Positions 16,228-25,603 of a stretch of DNA of 64,000 bases are shown piece by piece. Under the pieces are notes generated by a model that saw only the letters and a list, made by a program, of their open reading frames with translations, did not search any database and was not told the DNA's origin. Position 1 is the first letter of the stretch, and each line of letters opens with the position of its first letter. A program made the translations under genes and the position numbers. This DNA is from Gemmatimonas aurantiaca T-27 (GTDB lineage Bacteria > Gemmatimonadota > Gemmatimonadetes > Gemmatimonadales > Gemmatimonadaceae), in NCBI RefSeq assembly GCF_000010305.1, contig NC_012489.1:434001-498000 (forward strand), written 5' to 3'.

Positions 16228-17898
16228 CTACGCGTTCGTCATTGATGGCTGCGGCCGATTGCCGAGGCTGAGCACCGTACCCACCACGACCACCACCACC
16301 GCGCCGATCACATTGTGCCACAGGAAGCTGATCTGCGGTGCACCGAATGACACGGCCGCCACAGCGCCCATGCCCGTGAGCAGGCCCGCGAATGCACCGA
16401 AGGCGGTGGCGCGTTTCATCATGGCCAGCATGAACACGCCCAGAATCGAGCCGTAGAAGAACGAACCGAATCGGTTCACCACTTCGATCAGCGAGCCCAG
16501 AGTGGCGGCGTAGAGGGCCACCACGCAGGCGAATACACCCCAGAGGGCCGTGGCCAGCTTGCCGGCGTTGAGCAACTCCGTACTGCCGGCGCTCGGCCGG
16601 TACCAGCGTTGATAGAAGTCCACGACCGACGCCGTCGACAGCGAGTTCAGTTCGGCCGCGATCGAGGACATCGCGGCTGCCAGCACCGCCGCCAGGAAAA
16701 TGCCCGCAAACCCCATCGGCAGATGGTCGAGCACCAGGCGCGGGATGATGTAGTTCACGTCGCGGGAGCTTTCGCCGGTGGCCTTGGCCGCAGCGGCGAG
16801 CGCTTCCTTGCGCACCGATTCCACCGAGGCGTTCTGCTGCGTGAAGTTGGTCAGCGCGGCCGGTTCCGATGAGGCCGCGGCCTCGCGTGCCGCCTGGTCA
16901 CGAGCGGCCAGCGCGGCGGTGTACCGGGACTCGAGCATCGCATATTCGGCCGGCTGCCGCTCGCGCAGTTGCGCGTCGTGGCGCGGATTGTACAGGAGTG
17001 GCGCCGGCGAGAAGGTGTAGAACAGGAACACCAGCACGCCGATGAGCAGGATCAGCGCCTGCAGCGGGATCTTCCAGTACGCGCTCATGAGCAGCGAACT
17101 GCGGGCTTCATCCACCGAGCGCGCGGCGAGGTATCGCTGCACCTGGCTCTGATCAGTGCCAAAGTAGGACAGCATCAAGAACGTGCCGCCGAGAATGCCA
17201 GACCAGAACGTGTACGTCTCGGTCAACGAGAAGGAGAAGTCGAACACCCGCAGTCGGCCCGTGGAACCGGCCACGCGCAGCGCGTCATCCAGTGGCACCG
17301 GCAGCCGGATGATCAACACCACCACAATGGCCAGCAGGGCCCCCACGATGATCACCATCTGCTTCACGTCTGCCCACGCGATGGCTTCCACACCGCCCAG
17401 CACCGTGTAGATGATGGTGGGCAAGCCAATCAACAGCACACACCAGATCAGATCCCAGCCGAAAATGGCCGACAACACCACGGCCGGCGCGGCGATGATC
17501 GTGCCACAGGACATGCCGCGCGAGAGCAGGAACAGCAGGCTGGTGAGCGACCGGGTCTTGGGATCGAACCGCCGCTCGAGGAATTCATAGGCGGTGTAGA
17601 CCTTCGCCTTGTGCAGGAACGGCACAATGGTGACACCCAGCAGCACCATCGCGATGGGCAGTCCAAAGTAGAACTGCACGAACCGCATGCCGTCGGTGGC
17701 ACCCTGCCCGGTCGTGCCGATCAGGGTGACAGCCGAGATCTGCGTGGCCATCACGCTGAGGCCGACCGCCCACCATGGGAGCGAACGGCTGGCGAGGAAG
17801 TACCCCTCGATGTCTTTGGTACCGCGGGTGCGCCGCAGGCCGTCGACAATGACGACGGCCAGATACACCACGACAATGACCCAGTTGATCCAATGCAT
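16228..17898 (-). CDS. Sodium:solute symporter (SSS family)
   Basis: A protein of 556 residues with about 13 membrane segments. It opens MHWINWVIVVVYLAVVI and contains the SSS signatures GYFLASRSLPWWAVGLS (about 32-48) and the Na+-site region QISAVTLIGTTGQGATDG. A soluble insertion of about 80 residues near 305-385 is rich in Ala and Glu. The family imports sugars, amino acids or organic acids with Na+. The substrate cannot be assigned. A 32-residue membrane peptide is encoded 12 bases upstream on the same strand and may be a partner. Confidence 0.92.
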   Translation of the reverse strand: MHWINWVIVVVYLAVVIVDGLRRTRGTKDIEGYFLASRSLPWWAVGLSVMATQISAVTLIGTTGQGATDGMRFVQFYFGLPIAMVLLGVTIVPFLHKAKVYTAYEFLERRFDPKTRSLTSLLFLLSRGMSCGTIIAAPAVVLSAIFGWDLIWCVLLIGLPTIIYTVLGGVEAIAWADVKQMVIIVGALLAIVVVLIIRLPVPLDDALRVAGSTGRLRVFDFSFSLTETYTFWSGILGGTFLMLSYFGTDQSQVQRYLAARSVDEARSSLLMSAYWKIPLQALILLIGVLVFLFYTFSPAPLLYNPRHDAQLRERQPAEYAMLESRYTAALAARDQAAREAAASSEPAALTNFTQQNASVESVRKEALAAAAKATGESSRDVNYIIPRLVLDHLPMGFAGIFLAAVLAAAMSSIAAELNSLSTASVVDFYQRWYRPSAGSTELLNAGKLATALWGVFACVVALYAATLGSLIEVVNRFGSFFYGSILGVFMLAMMKRATAFGAFAGLLTGMGAVAAVSFGAPQISFLWHNVIGAVVVVVVGTVLSLGNRPQPSMTNA

Positions 17899-17910
17899 GA
17901 GCGTTTCGGG

Positions 17911-18009
17911 TCAGACGGTGTATCTGGATTGCAGCAGCCACAGGAGGATCAGCGCGACCACCTGGATGACCAGGACGCGCAGCAACGTCGATCGGAATTG
18001 GCTGGACAT
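17911..18009 (-). CDS. 32-residue single-span membrane peptide, candidate symporter subunit
   Basis: A small open frame translating to MSSQFRSTLLRVLVIQVVAL followed by ILLWLLQSRYTV. It has a polar basic N-terminus, one hydrophobic helix of about 17 residues, and a short tail ending QSRYTV. It ends 12 bases before the start of the SSS symporter on the same strand. Small single-helix subunits accompany several sodium symporters (YhdT with PanF, MetS-type subunits with NSS carriers), so a similar partnership is plausible. No strong Shine-Dalgarno precedes it. Its reading frame has normal codon use for the region. Confidence 0.6.
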   Translation of the reverse strand: MSSQFRSTLLRVLVIQVVALILLWLLQSRYTV

Positions 18010-18117
18010 GACATCAAATTACAGGCGGGACACGGACGCTGCCGAATCTTCGGCGCTCCGGTCTTCGATAGGGGGCGCATCGTCCCCGCGAGATATCCCC
18101 GAAACGTTGACCACGGA

Positions 18118-19548
18118 ATGACGAACTCTCCGAGCGTTTCACGAAACGGCGCGCATGGCGCGTCGCAGCACGAACCACATGTCGTGATCATTGGCGGCGG
18201 CTTCGCGGGGCTGGCGGCAGCCCGGGAACTGCGGAAAGCCGCCGTGCGGGTGACCCTGCTGGACCGGTCCAATCACCACACCTTCCAGCCGTTGCTGTAT
18301 CAGGTGGCGACGGCCGGACTGGCGCCCAGCGACATTTCGGTGCCCATCCGCTGGCGTCTGCGTCACCAGGCCAATGCCACGGTGCTACTGGCAGAGGTGG
18401 TGGGCATCGATGCCACCCGGCAAATCGTGCGACTCGACGATGGCACCGAGATCCCCTACGACTTTCTCATCGTGGCCACTGGTGCCCGACATGCCTACTT
18501 CGGGCACGATGAATGGTCGGCGTTTGCACCGGGGCTCAAGAGCATCGAGGACGCCACCGACATGCGCCAGCGTCTGTTGCTGGCCTTCGAGCGGGCGGAG
18601 CGCACCGATGATCCTGCGGTGCGCGATGCCAATCTCACCTTCGCCATCGTCGGTGGTGGCCCCACGGGCGTGGAGCTGGCCGGTTCGATTCCGGACATCA
18701 CCAAGCGTGCGCTGCGCCAGGAATTTCGGCGCATCGATACACGCCAGACGCGGGTGCTGCTCATCGAAGCCGGGCCACGCATCCTCTCCACGTTTCCCGA
18801 GGCGCTTTCCCGTGCGGCCCAACAGGACCTCGAAGGACTCGGCGTGGAGGTCCGGCTTGGCGTGCCCGTCACGCACATCGATAACGACAGCGTCACGATC
18901 GGCGAGGAACGGATCCCCACGCGCACGGTGTTTTGGGCCGCCGGAAATGTCGCATCGCCCCTAGGGCGTATGCTCGATGCAGACACTGATCGAGCGGGAC
19001 GTGTCAAAGTGGCGACGGATTGTTCGGTACCGGCGCATCCGAACGTGTTCGTCGTGGGCGACCTGAGCATCGTCATGCGCGAGAACGGACAGCCGGCGCC
19101 GGCGGTGGCACCAACGGCGAACCAGACGGGACAACATGCGGCACGCATGATTGTCGCCAGCATGAATGGGCGCCCTCGCACACCGTTTCAGTACTGGCAC
19201 AAAGGCGATCTGGCCACCATTGGCCGGCACAAGGCCGTGGCGGCGTTTGGCCGTCTGCACCTGAGTGGCTACTTCACGTGGTTCCTCTGGCTCTTTGTGC
19301 ACCTCATGTACCTCGTAGGCTTCCGCAACCGGGCCAGTGTGCTGCTGCAATGGGGATGGGCGTATGTGACATGGCAACGGGGCGTGCGACTCATCACCCG
19401 CAACACCGTGAGTGGGAACATGGTGACGGGCAACTCCACAGGGAGTCGCTCGGCCAGTGCCAGTGCCCAGGTGGCAGCTCCTGAAGCGGTCTCTCCCGCC
19501 GCGGTTTCTTCGAATGCTCCGGCTGAGAGGGACCTAAGGCTGGTTTGA
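18118..19548 (+). CDS. ndh: Type II NADH:quinone oxidoreductase (NDH-2)
   Basis: A protein of 476 residues starting MTNSPSVSRNG; the open frame far upstream is antisense to the symporter and was discarded. The FAD-binding motif HVVIIGGGFAGLAAARELR is at about 21-39 and the NADH-binding motif FAIVGGGPTGVELAG at about 176-190. AAGNVASPLG and VFVVGDLSIV follow in the C-terminal FAD contact region, with a membrane-associating hydrophobic stretch FLWLFVHLMYLVGF near 385-400. The enzyme oxidises NADH and reduces quinone at the inner face of the membrane without pumping protons. Confidence 0.92.
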   Translation: MTNSPSVSRNGAHGASQHEPHVVIIGGGFAGLAAARELRKAAVRVTLLDRSNHHTFQPLLYQVATAGLAPSDISVPIRWRLRHQANATVLLAEVVGIDATRQIVRLDDGTEIPYDFLIVATGARHAYFGHDEWSAFAPGLKSIEDATDMRQRLLLAFERAERTDDPAVRDANLTFAIVGGGPTGVELAGSIPDITKRALRQEFRRIDTRQTRVLLIEAGPRILSTFPEALSRAAQQDLEGLGVEVRLGVPVTHIDNDSVTIGEERIPTRTVFWAAGNVASPLGRMLDADTDRAGRVKVATDCSVPAHPNVFVVGDLSIVMRENGQPAPAVAPTANQTGQHAARMIVASMNGRPRTPFQYWHKGDLATIGRHKAVAAFGRLHLSGYFTWFLWLFVHLMYLVGFRNRASVLLQWGWAYVTWQRGVRLITRNTVSGNMVTGNSTGSRSASASAQVAAPEAVSPAAVSSNAPAERDLRLV

Positions 19549-19647
19549 CCGAGGGGACGAACGGGCGCTAGGTTATTCCACCGCACGTCGCTCCTCGCGC
19601 CTCGGGAATCCGAATGGCCGCGACGTCAATGCCGACGCTGGCAGCGC

Positions 19648-21666
19648 GTGGTGGTCGTCCAGATGCCCATCCCTCCATTAGTGGTTTCGTCGGCAACACC
19701 CAGCATTGCACTGGACGTCGCTCGGCTTGCTGCCGTGCTGGGGGCCTTGCCCGTACCTGCCGTGCTGTTTCGCACGGAAGGCACGGCCGCGGCCATCAAT
19801 GCCGATGGAGAGGATCTGTTTGTCTTCGACACCATCGCGCCGCTGTCTTCGCAACACTGGCGCGTGATGTTGCATCCGTTCGGCGATGTGGCACGTGACA
19901 TCATGGCCGCGGTGCAGGCCACCAACACCACGGTGTCACGTCAGGTGACGCTGCCGGTCGATGGAGCCGTGTTCACGCTGCGCGCGGCGCCATTCGATGA
20001 AGCGTTCGTGCTGGTGACGGCCACCGATCACAGTGAGGAGCAGCAGCGACGGATCGCGCTCGAACGGGCCGAACGCGAGCGGCGCACGTTGTTCATGCTG
20101 GCACCGGCCGTGGTGCATGTGGTGGATGTGTCGGGTCGTATCATCCGCACGAATGGGGAAGCGGATCGACAGCATGGCGATCGGGCCCCGACCACGCTGC
20201 GGGAGCTGTGGGAGCGAGAGGCGCCGCACGACCTGTCCGAAGAGGGGCGTCCCGCACGTCCGCTGACATTCCTCGACACACCGGGCATGCGCGCGCTCGC
20301 CGGTGTGTCGGTGCGGCAGCAGCGGCTGCAATGTCGACGTGGCGATGGCACGCGTATCATCGAGGCGAGCGCGTCGCCGATGACCGATGCGAGCGGCGCA
20401 CTGATCGGCGTGATGCTGGTCGACCATGACATCACCGATCGTCATCGTCGCGAACGTCCGTCGCCCACCGCCGCGACCACCGCCGTGGACGCGGCACAGT
20501 TCGACCGTCTGGTGGAAGAGCGATCGCGAGAGGTGATCGCGTCGCACGAAGAACATGTGCGCGAGCGACGTCTCGCCGCGGTGGGGCAGTTGGCCGCCGG
20601 GGTGATGCACGATGTGAACAACGCGCTCAATCCCATCATGGCGGCAGCGTACCTGCTTCAGCATCACGCCGAGTCTCCGGCGGCGGTGCGCGATTACGCG
20701 GAACGCATTCGCGCGGCGGCCGAGATCGGTGCAGCGACGGCGTCCCGTGTGGGGCGTTTCATTCGGCAGGAACCACTGCACGCAGGCGGAGACGAAGAGA
20801 TCGATCTGTCCGTCCTGGTGGCGGAGGTGCTCGATCTGACCGAGCCGATGCGGCTGCGTCGTTCCGTGGGCAGCCATGCCGTGCGTGTCGCGACAGAACT
20901 CGAGCCTGGAGTCCAGGGACGCGGACTGCCGGGCGAGATTCGTGAGGCGATGCTGAATCTCGTCCAGAATGCCATCGATGCGATGCCGGAAGGTGGCACG
21001 CTCACGGTACGCTGCTGGGGCGAGGGGACCGATGCCTGCCTGTCCGTTCAGGACACCGGGGTTGGCATGAGCGAGGAAGTGCTCGAGCGCGCCTTCGAGC
21101 CATTTTTCACCACGAAGGGGGCAAAGGGGTCGGGGCTTGGTCTGGCCGAGGTGTACGGCATCGTCCGGCGGCACCGCGGTCAGGTGACACTGTCGTCATC
21201 GGCTGGAAAGGGGTCCACGGTGACCCTCCGTTTGCCCCGTGTGGCACCACAACCGGTGGTGGCAGCGGTTGTGCCTCCTGCCAAAGCCGTGCCGCAGCGC
21301 ATCCTCGTTGTGGAGGATCATGACGACGGACGCATGCTGCTGCGTCGTATCCTCGAGGGCGATGGTCATCAGGTGGACGCGGTTGCCAGTGTCACCGAAG
21401 CCAAGTCGAGGCTCGCGGTGGAGGGCGGTATGCCGTACGATCTGATGTTGACGGATGTCGGGTTGCCCGACGGCAGTGGCTGGGATCTTGCACGGGAGAG
21501 TCGTGCATCATGGCCTGCGCTGCGCGTGGGGGTGATCACGGGATGGGAAGCAACCGCCGGCAGCGAAGAAGCACGCGGCGTGGAATTCGTGCTTCGCAAG
21601 CCGTTGCGGGCACAGGAACTGAAGGCTCACATTGCGGGGCGAACGCCCCCGTCCAACAACGAGTAA
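19648..21666 (+). CDS. PAS-domain hybrid histidine kinase with C-terminal receiver
   Basis: A protein of 672 residues without membrane segments. Two PAS-like regions occupy about 15-285. A dimerisation helix has His321 in GVMHDVNNALNPI, a NtrB-like H box. The HATPase domain follows (LNLVQNAIDAMPEGG near 437, GSGLGLAEVYGIV near 495). A receiver domain from about 552 has the acceptor Asp603 in LTDVGLPDGSGW. The start at 19648 could instead be the ATG at 19663 (MPIPPL). It is 3 bases upstream of an ANTAR response regulator, so phosphate could pass to either the internal or the separate receiver. Confidence 0.9.
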   Translation: MVVVQMPIPPLVVSSATPSIALDVARLAAVLGALPVPAVLFRTEGTAAAINADGEDLFVFDTIAPLSSQHWRVMLHPFGDVARDIMAAVQATNTTVSRQVTLPVDGAVFTLRAAPFDEAFVLVTATDHSEEQQRRIALERAERERRTLFMLAPAVVHVVDVSGRIIRTNGEADRQHGDRAPTTLRELWEREAPHDLSEEGRPARPLTFLDTPGMRALAGVSVRQQRLQCRRGDGTRIIEASASPMTDASGALIGVMLVDHDITDRHRRERPSPTAATTAVDAAQFDRLVEERSREVIASHEEHVRERRLAAVGQLAAGVMHDVNNALNPIMAAAYLLQHHAESPAAVRDYAERIRAAAEIGAATASRVGRFIRQEPLHAGGDEEIDLSVLVAEVLDLTEPMRLRRSVGSHAVRVATELEPGVQGRGLPGEIREAMLNLVQNAIDAMPEGGTLTVRCWGEGTDACLSVQDTGVGMSEEVLERAFEPFFTTKGAKGSGLGLAEVYGIVRRHRGQVTLSSSAGKGSTVTLRLPRVAPQPVVAAVVPPAKAVPQRILVVEDHDDGRMLLRRILEGDGHQVDAVASVTEAKSRLAVEGGMPYDLMLTDVGLPDGSGWDLARESRASWPALRVGVITGWEATAGSEEARGVEFVLRKPLRAQELKAHIAGRTPPSNNE

Positions 21667-21669
21667 CCC

Positions 21670-22272
21670 ATGTCGGAACAACCATCGACCCTGCGTGTGC
21701 TGGTCGCTGAGGACAATGCTCTCGAGCGTTCGACGCTCGTGGATCTCCTCGGCGTACTCGGTCACGTGGTCGTGGCAGAGGTGGAATCAGGCACCGATGC
21801 CATCGCGAAGGCGCAGCAGTTCACGCCGGATGCGGTGCTGCTCGACATGCACATGCCGGGCGCCACAGGTGTTCAGGCCGCGGAAGAAATCGCCAGTGCG
21901 TTGCCCGGCACGGCGGTGGTGCTGATCACCGGAGACCTGTCTCTCACGCTCTCCACGGCCGATGTGCTGCGCAGCACGGCGGTGGCGCTGTTGCCCAAGC
22001 CCACGCCACCGACCACGCTCGATGCCACGTTGCGCATGGCCGTCACGCGTGCGCGCGAACTCATCGAAGCCCGTCGGGAAGCGGCGGAGGCCAAGCAGCA
22101 GCTCGAGGCCCGCAAGCTCATCGAACGGGCGAAGGGCATCCTCATGCGTCGCACGGGCAGCAGCGAACAGGAAGCCTATCGCATCATGCAGCGCAGCAGC
22201 CAGGATCGCTCGGTGCGCATGGTGGATATCGCGAAGGCCGTGATCGACAGCGAACCCGGCATGAAATCCTGA
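21670..22272 (+). CDS. Response regulator with ANTAR RNA-binding domain
   Basis: A protein of 200 residues. The N-terminal receiver has VAEDNALERS and the acceptor Asp59 in LLDMHMPGATG. A helical linker follows, then an ANTAR domain at about 145-195 (KLIERAKGILMRRTGSSEQE, with a later RIMQRSSQDRS). ANTAR proteins bind paired hexaloop RNA hairpins and stop transcription termination. The gene lies 3 bases after the hybrid kinase and almost certainly shares its transcript. Its target leader RNA was not identified in this window. Confidence 0.93.
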   Translation: MSEQPSTLRVLVAEDNALERSTLVDLLGVLGHVVVAEVESGTDAIAKAQQFTPDAVLLDMHMPGATGVQAAEEIASALPGTAVVLITGDLSLTLSTADVLRSTAVALLPKPTPPTTLDATLRMAVTRARELIEARREAAEAKQQLEARKLIERAKGILMRRTGSSEQEAYRIMQRSSQDRSVRMVDIAKAVIDSEPGMKS

Positions 22273-22297
22273 TTCGCTGTCGATGTGCAAGACCGTG

Positions 22298-22333
22298 CGC
22301 GGGGCTCAGGACACAGGCTGTCCGGGCCCCGCG
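22298..22333. terminator. Compound GC-rich hairpin at a convergent junction
   Basis: CGCGGGGC (22298-22305) pairs with GCCCCGCG (22326-22333), and inside it GGACA (22309-22313) pairs with TGTCC (22319-22323). The stem begins 26 bases after the stop of the ANTAR regulator and overlaps the last codons of the convergent M20 peptidase. This is the expected place for a bidirectional terminator, though T-runs are weak. Confidence 0.55.
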
Positions 22334-23751
22334 ACTTGTTTCACCAGCTCGTACAGGAAGGCCAGTCCGTCGTAGAATGACTTGACACGCAACTTTTCGT
22401 TGCGGCCATGCGCGTTGGTTTCGCCAGGCGCCGAGAAGATGCCACTCACGCCGTACGTGGGAATGCCGGCGTTGCGCAATCGATAGCCGTCAGTGGCGCC
22501 GGTGCTCATGGTGGGGATGACCGGGATGTCGCCGAACATCTGCCTGGTGAGCGATTCGGTGGCTTTGAGCAACACCGGGTGAATGGGGGCCGGTGCGCCA
22601 TCGGTGCGATCGGGACGTTCACCGACGATGGCCACGGCCGTGTCGTTCACGATGCGCTGCAGGGTCGCACGTACCTGCGATGCCTTGCTCGACGGCGCGA
22701 TACGGCAATTCACGTTGGCTTTGGCCGTCTGCGGCAATGCATTCGGCGCATGACCACCATTCAGCATGGTGGCCACGCAGGTGGTGCGCAGCATGCTCGC
22801 ATAGCGCGGGTCGGTGGAAATCACGCGCGCGGCCGCGGTGTCTGCCGGATTGGCGACGAGTGCGCGCATGGCCGTGGCGAGCGAGGGCATCTCCACCTTG
22901 GCGGTCTGCGTGAAGAACGCCGTGGTCACCGCGTTGAGTTCCACGGGAAAGGCGTACTGCTGCACCTTGAGCAACGCCTGTGACAGCGAGTAGATGGCGT
23001 TGTCCTTGCGCGGCACGCTCGAATGTCCACCGGTGTTTTTCACCGTGAAGGTGAAGTCCTCGTACACCTTTTCGGCGGCCTGAATGGAATGGAACAGCGG
23101 CTTGTCGTCCTGCAGGGTGCCGCCGCCGCCTTCGTTGATGGCGTATTCGGCATCGATCAGATCGCGGCGATTTTCGATGAGCCACGACACGCCGTTGGAG
23201 TTGCCACCTTCTTCATCGGCGGTGAGGGCCAGAATGAGATCCCGTTCCGGTACCCAGCCTTCGCGCTTGTAGCGCAGCAGGTTGGCGATGAACATGGCGC
23301 ACATCGACTTGTCGTCGGAGACGCCGCGGCCGTAGAACCAGCCGTCTTCTTCCACGAGTACGAACGGGTCGCGGGGCCAGTCGGCGCGCAGGGCCTGCAC
23401 CACGTCGAGGTGGGCCAGCAGCAAAATGGGCTTGCCGCGTGTCTTGCCGCGCAGGCGCACCACGAGGTTGTGCTTGGCGGGCGCATTGGCCGGGCCGACG
23501 ATGTTCACATCGGCCGCAGGAAATCCGGCGGCCCGGAATCGCGCCGCCACCACCTGCGCCGCACGCGTGACGGAGCCCACGGAGTCGGCCGTGTTGATCT
23601 CGACGATCTCTTTGTAGATCGCGCGGGCGGCCTGCTGTTCCGCCGTGAGCGTGGTCGGCGCGCCCGGGGCGCGGGTGCCAGGCAGTTGCGCGTCGGCAGC
23701 CACCGGGGCGGCAAGGAGCAGGACGCCAGTGAGAATGCGGCGAGCTGTCAT
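22306..23751 (-). CDS. Exported M20/M28-type metallopeptidase
   Basis: A protein of 481 residues with a Sec signal (RRILTGVLLLAAPVAADAQ, cleavage near 22). Metal-binding motifs are typical of M20: LLLAHLDVV near 110, GRGVSDDKSMCAMF near 141, and ALTADEEGGNSNGVSW near 175, with a dimerisation domain around 240-360. The family cleaves dipeptides, acyl-amino acids or carboxypeptidase substrates using two zinc ions. The signal peptide places it in the periplasm. The exact substrate is unknown. Confidence 0.9.
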   Translation of the reverse strand: MTARRILTGVLLLAAPVAADAQLPGTRAPGAPTTLTAEQQAARAIYKEIVEINTADSVGSVTRAAQVVAARFRAAGFPAADVNIVGPANAPAKHNLVVRLRGKTRGKPILLLAHLDVVQALRADWPRDPFVLVEEDGWFYGRGVSDDKSMCAMFIANLLRYKREGWVPERDLILALTADEEGGNSNGVSWLIENRRDLIDAEYAINEGGGGTLQDDKPLFHSIQAAEKVYEDFTFTVKNTGGHSSVPRKDNAIYSLSQALLKVQQYAFPVELNAVTTAFFTQTAKVEMPSLATAMRALVANPADTAAARVISTDPRYASMLRTTCVATMLNGGHAPNALPQTAKANVNCRIAPSSKASQVRATLQRIVNDTAVAIVGERPDRTDGAPAPIHPVLLKATESLTRQMFGDIPVIPTMSTGATDGYRLRNAGIPTYGVSGIFSAPGETNAHGRNEKLRVKSFYDGLAFLYELVKQVAGPGQPVS

Positions 23752-23840
23752 AGATAAACGAGAGATTAACGAGCGTGGGACAACGTGGGCTTGATAAGGT
23801 GGCTTCCAGATCTCGCGTTGACCATGGCTCCCGAACGGCC

Positions 23841-23886
23841 TTGCCGCGTGTTTCCGTGTGTTTCCGTGTGTTTCCGTGGCAAAAAA
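23841..23886. repeat. Short tandem repeat, 10-base units
   Basis: TTTCCGTGTG occurs twice and then as TTTCCGTGGC (23851-23880), preceded by TTGCCGCGTG and followed by AAAAAA. It lies between the divergent M20 peptidase and tldD. The unit and the GGCAAAAAA ending match the repeat at 5011-5031. It does not appear to be coding. The rest of the 217-base gap should hold the two divergent promoters, but none is clear. Confidence 0.65.
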
Positions 23887-23968
23887 TTGGGCATTCCGGT
23901 CTGGTTCGTGGCGAGGCGCAACCGGTGTCCCGGCAGGTATATTCCGGCTCCTCCCTCACCGCCTTCAA

Positions 23969-25603
23969 ATGCCAAGCAACCGTCGAGATTTTCTCAAGGT
24001 CGGGGCAGCGGTTGCGGCCGGTTCACTGGTCGCATCCTCGCCGCTCCTGGCGCAGACCCCTTCGGGGCTGCTCGTTCCCCACGATGACCTGCCCAAGGTC
24101 GACGATCCGGCCATCAAGGCCCTCATGGAAGCCGCGCTGAACACGGCCAAGGCCGGCGGCGCTTCGTACGCCGATGTGCGCGTGGCCGCCCGCCGCCAGC
24201 AGAACGTCAACACGCGCGATCGCATCGTGCAGGGTGTTTCCGATACCGACACGTTCGGACTCGGCATTCGCACCCTGGTCGACGGCGCGTGGGGTTTTGC
24301 CGCCACGAGCAAGCTGGACAAGGACTCGGTGGCCAAGACCACGCAGCTCGCACTGGGGCAGGCCAAGGCCAACCGCGCCAGCCAGCTCCGTCCGGTCGTG
24401 CTGGCGCCGACGCCTGGCAATCAGGTCGGTGAGTGGAAGAGCCCGATCGAAGTCGATCCCTTCAATGTGGCCATCACCGACAAGGTGGCCTTCCTGCTCG
24501 CGGCCAACGAAGCCGCGCTCAAGGTGAAGGGCATTCGCAACGTCACGTCGAGCATGTTCTTCCTGCGCGAAGAAAAGTCGCTCATGACGACCGACGGTTC
24601 GTACGTGGTGCAGACGATCTATCGCACGTCACCCAGCATGGGCGTGACGGCGGTGTCGGCGGACAACCGCGACTTCCAGTCGGTGCAGAGCAACGAAGTC
24701 GCGCCGATGGGCCTGGGTTACGAACACGTCACCAACAGCCGGCTCGCCGAACGCGCCCCCGAATGGGCCGAGCTGGCAGTGCAGAAGCTGAGCGCCAAGC
24801 CGGTGGAGCCGGGTCGCTACGACCTGCTGCTGCACCCGTCCAATCTGTGGCTCACCATTCACGAAGTGATCGGTCACCCCACCGAACTCGATCGTGCGCT
24901 GGGCTTCGAAGCCAACTACGCCGGTACCAGCTTCATCGCACCGCCCGACGCGATGCTGGGCAAGATGCAGTACGGTTCGGAACTCATGAACATCGTGGGT
25001 GATCGCGAACAGAAGGGATCACTTGGTGCCATCGGCTGGGACGACGAAGCCGTGAAGCCGGTCAAGTTCGACATCGTGAAAAACGGTGTGTTCCAGGACT
25101 ATCAGACCACGCGCGAACAGGCCACGATGATGGCCGACTACTACAAGCGTGTGGGCAAGCCAGTGCGCTCGTATGGCTGCTCGTACGCGCAGAGCTGGTC
25201 GGACGTGCAGTTCCAGCGCATGCCGAACGTGAGCCTGCAGCCGGGCAACAACGACGACACGTGGGAGTCGATGATTGCCAAGATGGACCGCGGCATCGCG
25301 ATCGTCGGCGACGGCTCGTTCTCCATCGATCAGCAGCGCTACAACGGTCAGTTTGCCGGTCAGGTGTTCTACGAAGTGCGTGGTGGCAAGATCGTCGGCC
25401 AGCTCAAGGACGTGGCGTACCAGTTCCGCACACCGGAGTTCTGGAAGGGGCTCAAGGCTATTGGCGGTCCGCGCAGCTATCACCTCGGCGGCGCGTTCGG
25501 CGACGGCAAGGGTCAGCCCGCGCAGTCCAACTCCGTGAGCCACGGTTGCGTGCCGGCGCTCTTCTCGCAGGTCAACGTCATCAACACCGGGAGGACGGCA
25601 TGA
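23969..25603 (+). CDS. tldD: TldD-family metalloprotease subunit with Tat signal
   Basis: A protein of 544 residues starting MPSNRRDFLKVGAAVAAGSL, a twin-arginine signal with cleavage after LLAQ near 31. The ATG at 23969 was chosen because it puts the RR motif at residues 5-6. The TldD metal motif HEVIGH is at 298-303, followed by DRALGFEANYAGTSF. TldD pairs with TldE to form a protease that degrades unfolded peptides and matures some modified peptides. Most TldD proteins are cytoplasmic, so the Tat signal is notable. tldE overlaps its stop by 4 bases. Confidence 0.9.
   Translation: MPSNRRDFLKVGAAVAAGSLVASSPLLAQTPSGLLVPHDDLPKVDDPAIKALMEAALNTAKAGGASYADVRVAARRQQNVNTRDRIVQGVSDTDTFGLGIRTLVDGAWGFAATSKLDKDSVAKTTQLALGQAKANRASQLRPVVLAPTPGNQVGEWKSPIEVDPFNVAITDKVAFLLAANEAALKVKGIRNVTSSMFFLREEKSLMTTDGSYVVQTIYRTSPSMGVTAVSADNRDFQSVQSNEVAPMGLGYEHVTNSRLAERAPEWAELAVQKLSAKPVEPGRYDLLLHPSNLWLTIHEVIGHPTELDRALGFEANYAGTSFIAPPDAMLGKMQYGSELMNIVGDREQKGSLGAIGWDDEAVKPVKFDIVKNGVFQDYQTTREQATMMADYYKRVGKPVRSYGCSYAQSWSDVQFQRMPNVSLQPGNNDDTWESMIAKMDRGIAIVGDGSFSIDQQRYNGQFAGQVFYEVRGGKIVGQLKDVAYQFRTPEFWKGLKAIGGPRSYHLGGAFGDGKGQPAQSNSVSHGCVPALFSQVNVINTGRTA

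Noticed and set aside
16969-18117. N-terminal extension of NDH-2 of about 380 residues
   Set aside because: The extension is antisense to the symporter and the small membrane peptide; the Rossmann fold begins just after the ATG at 18118.
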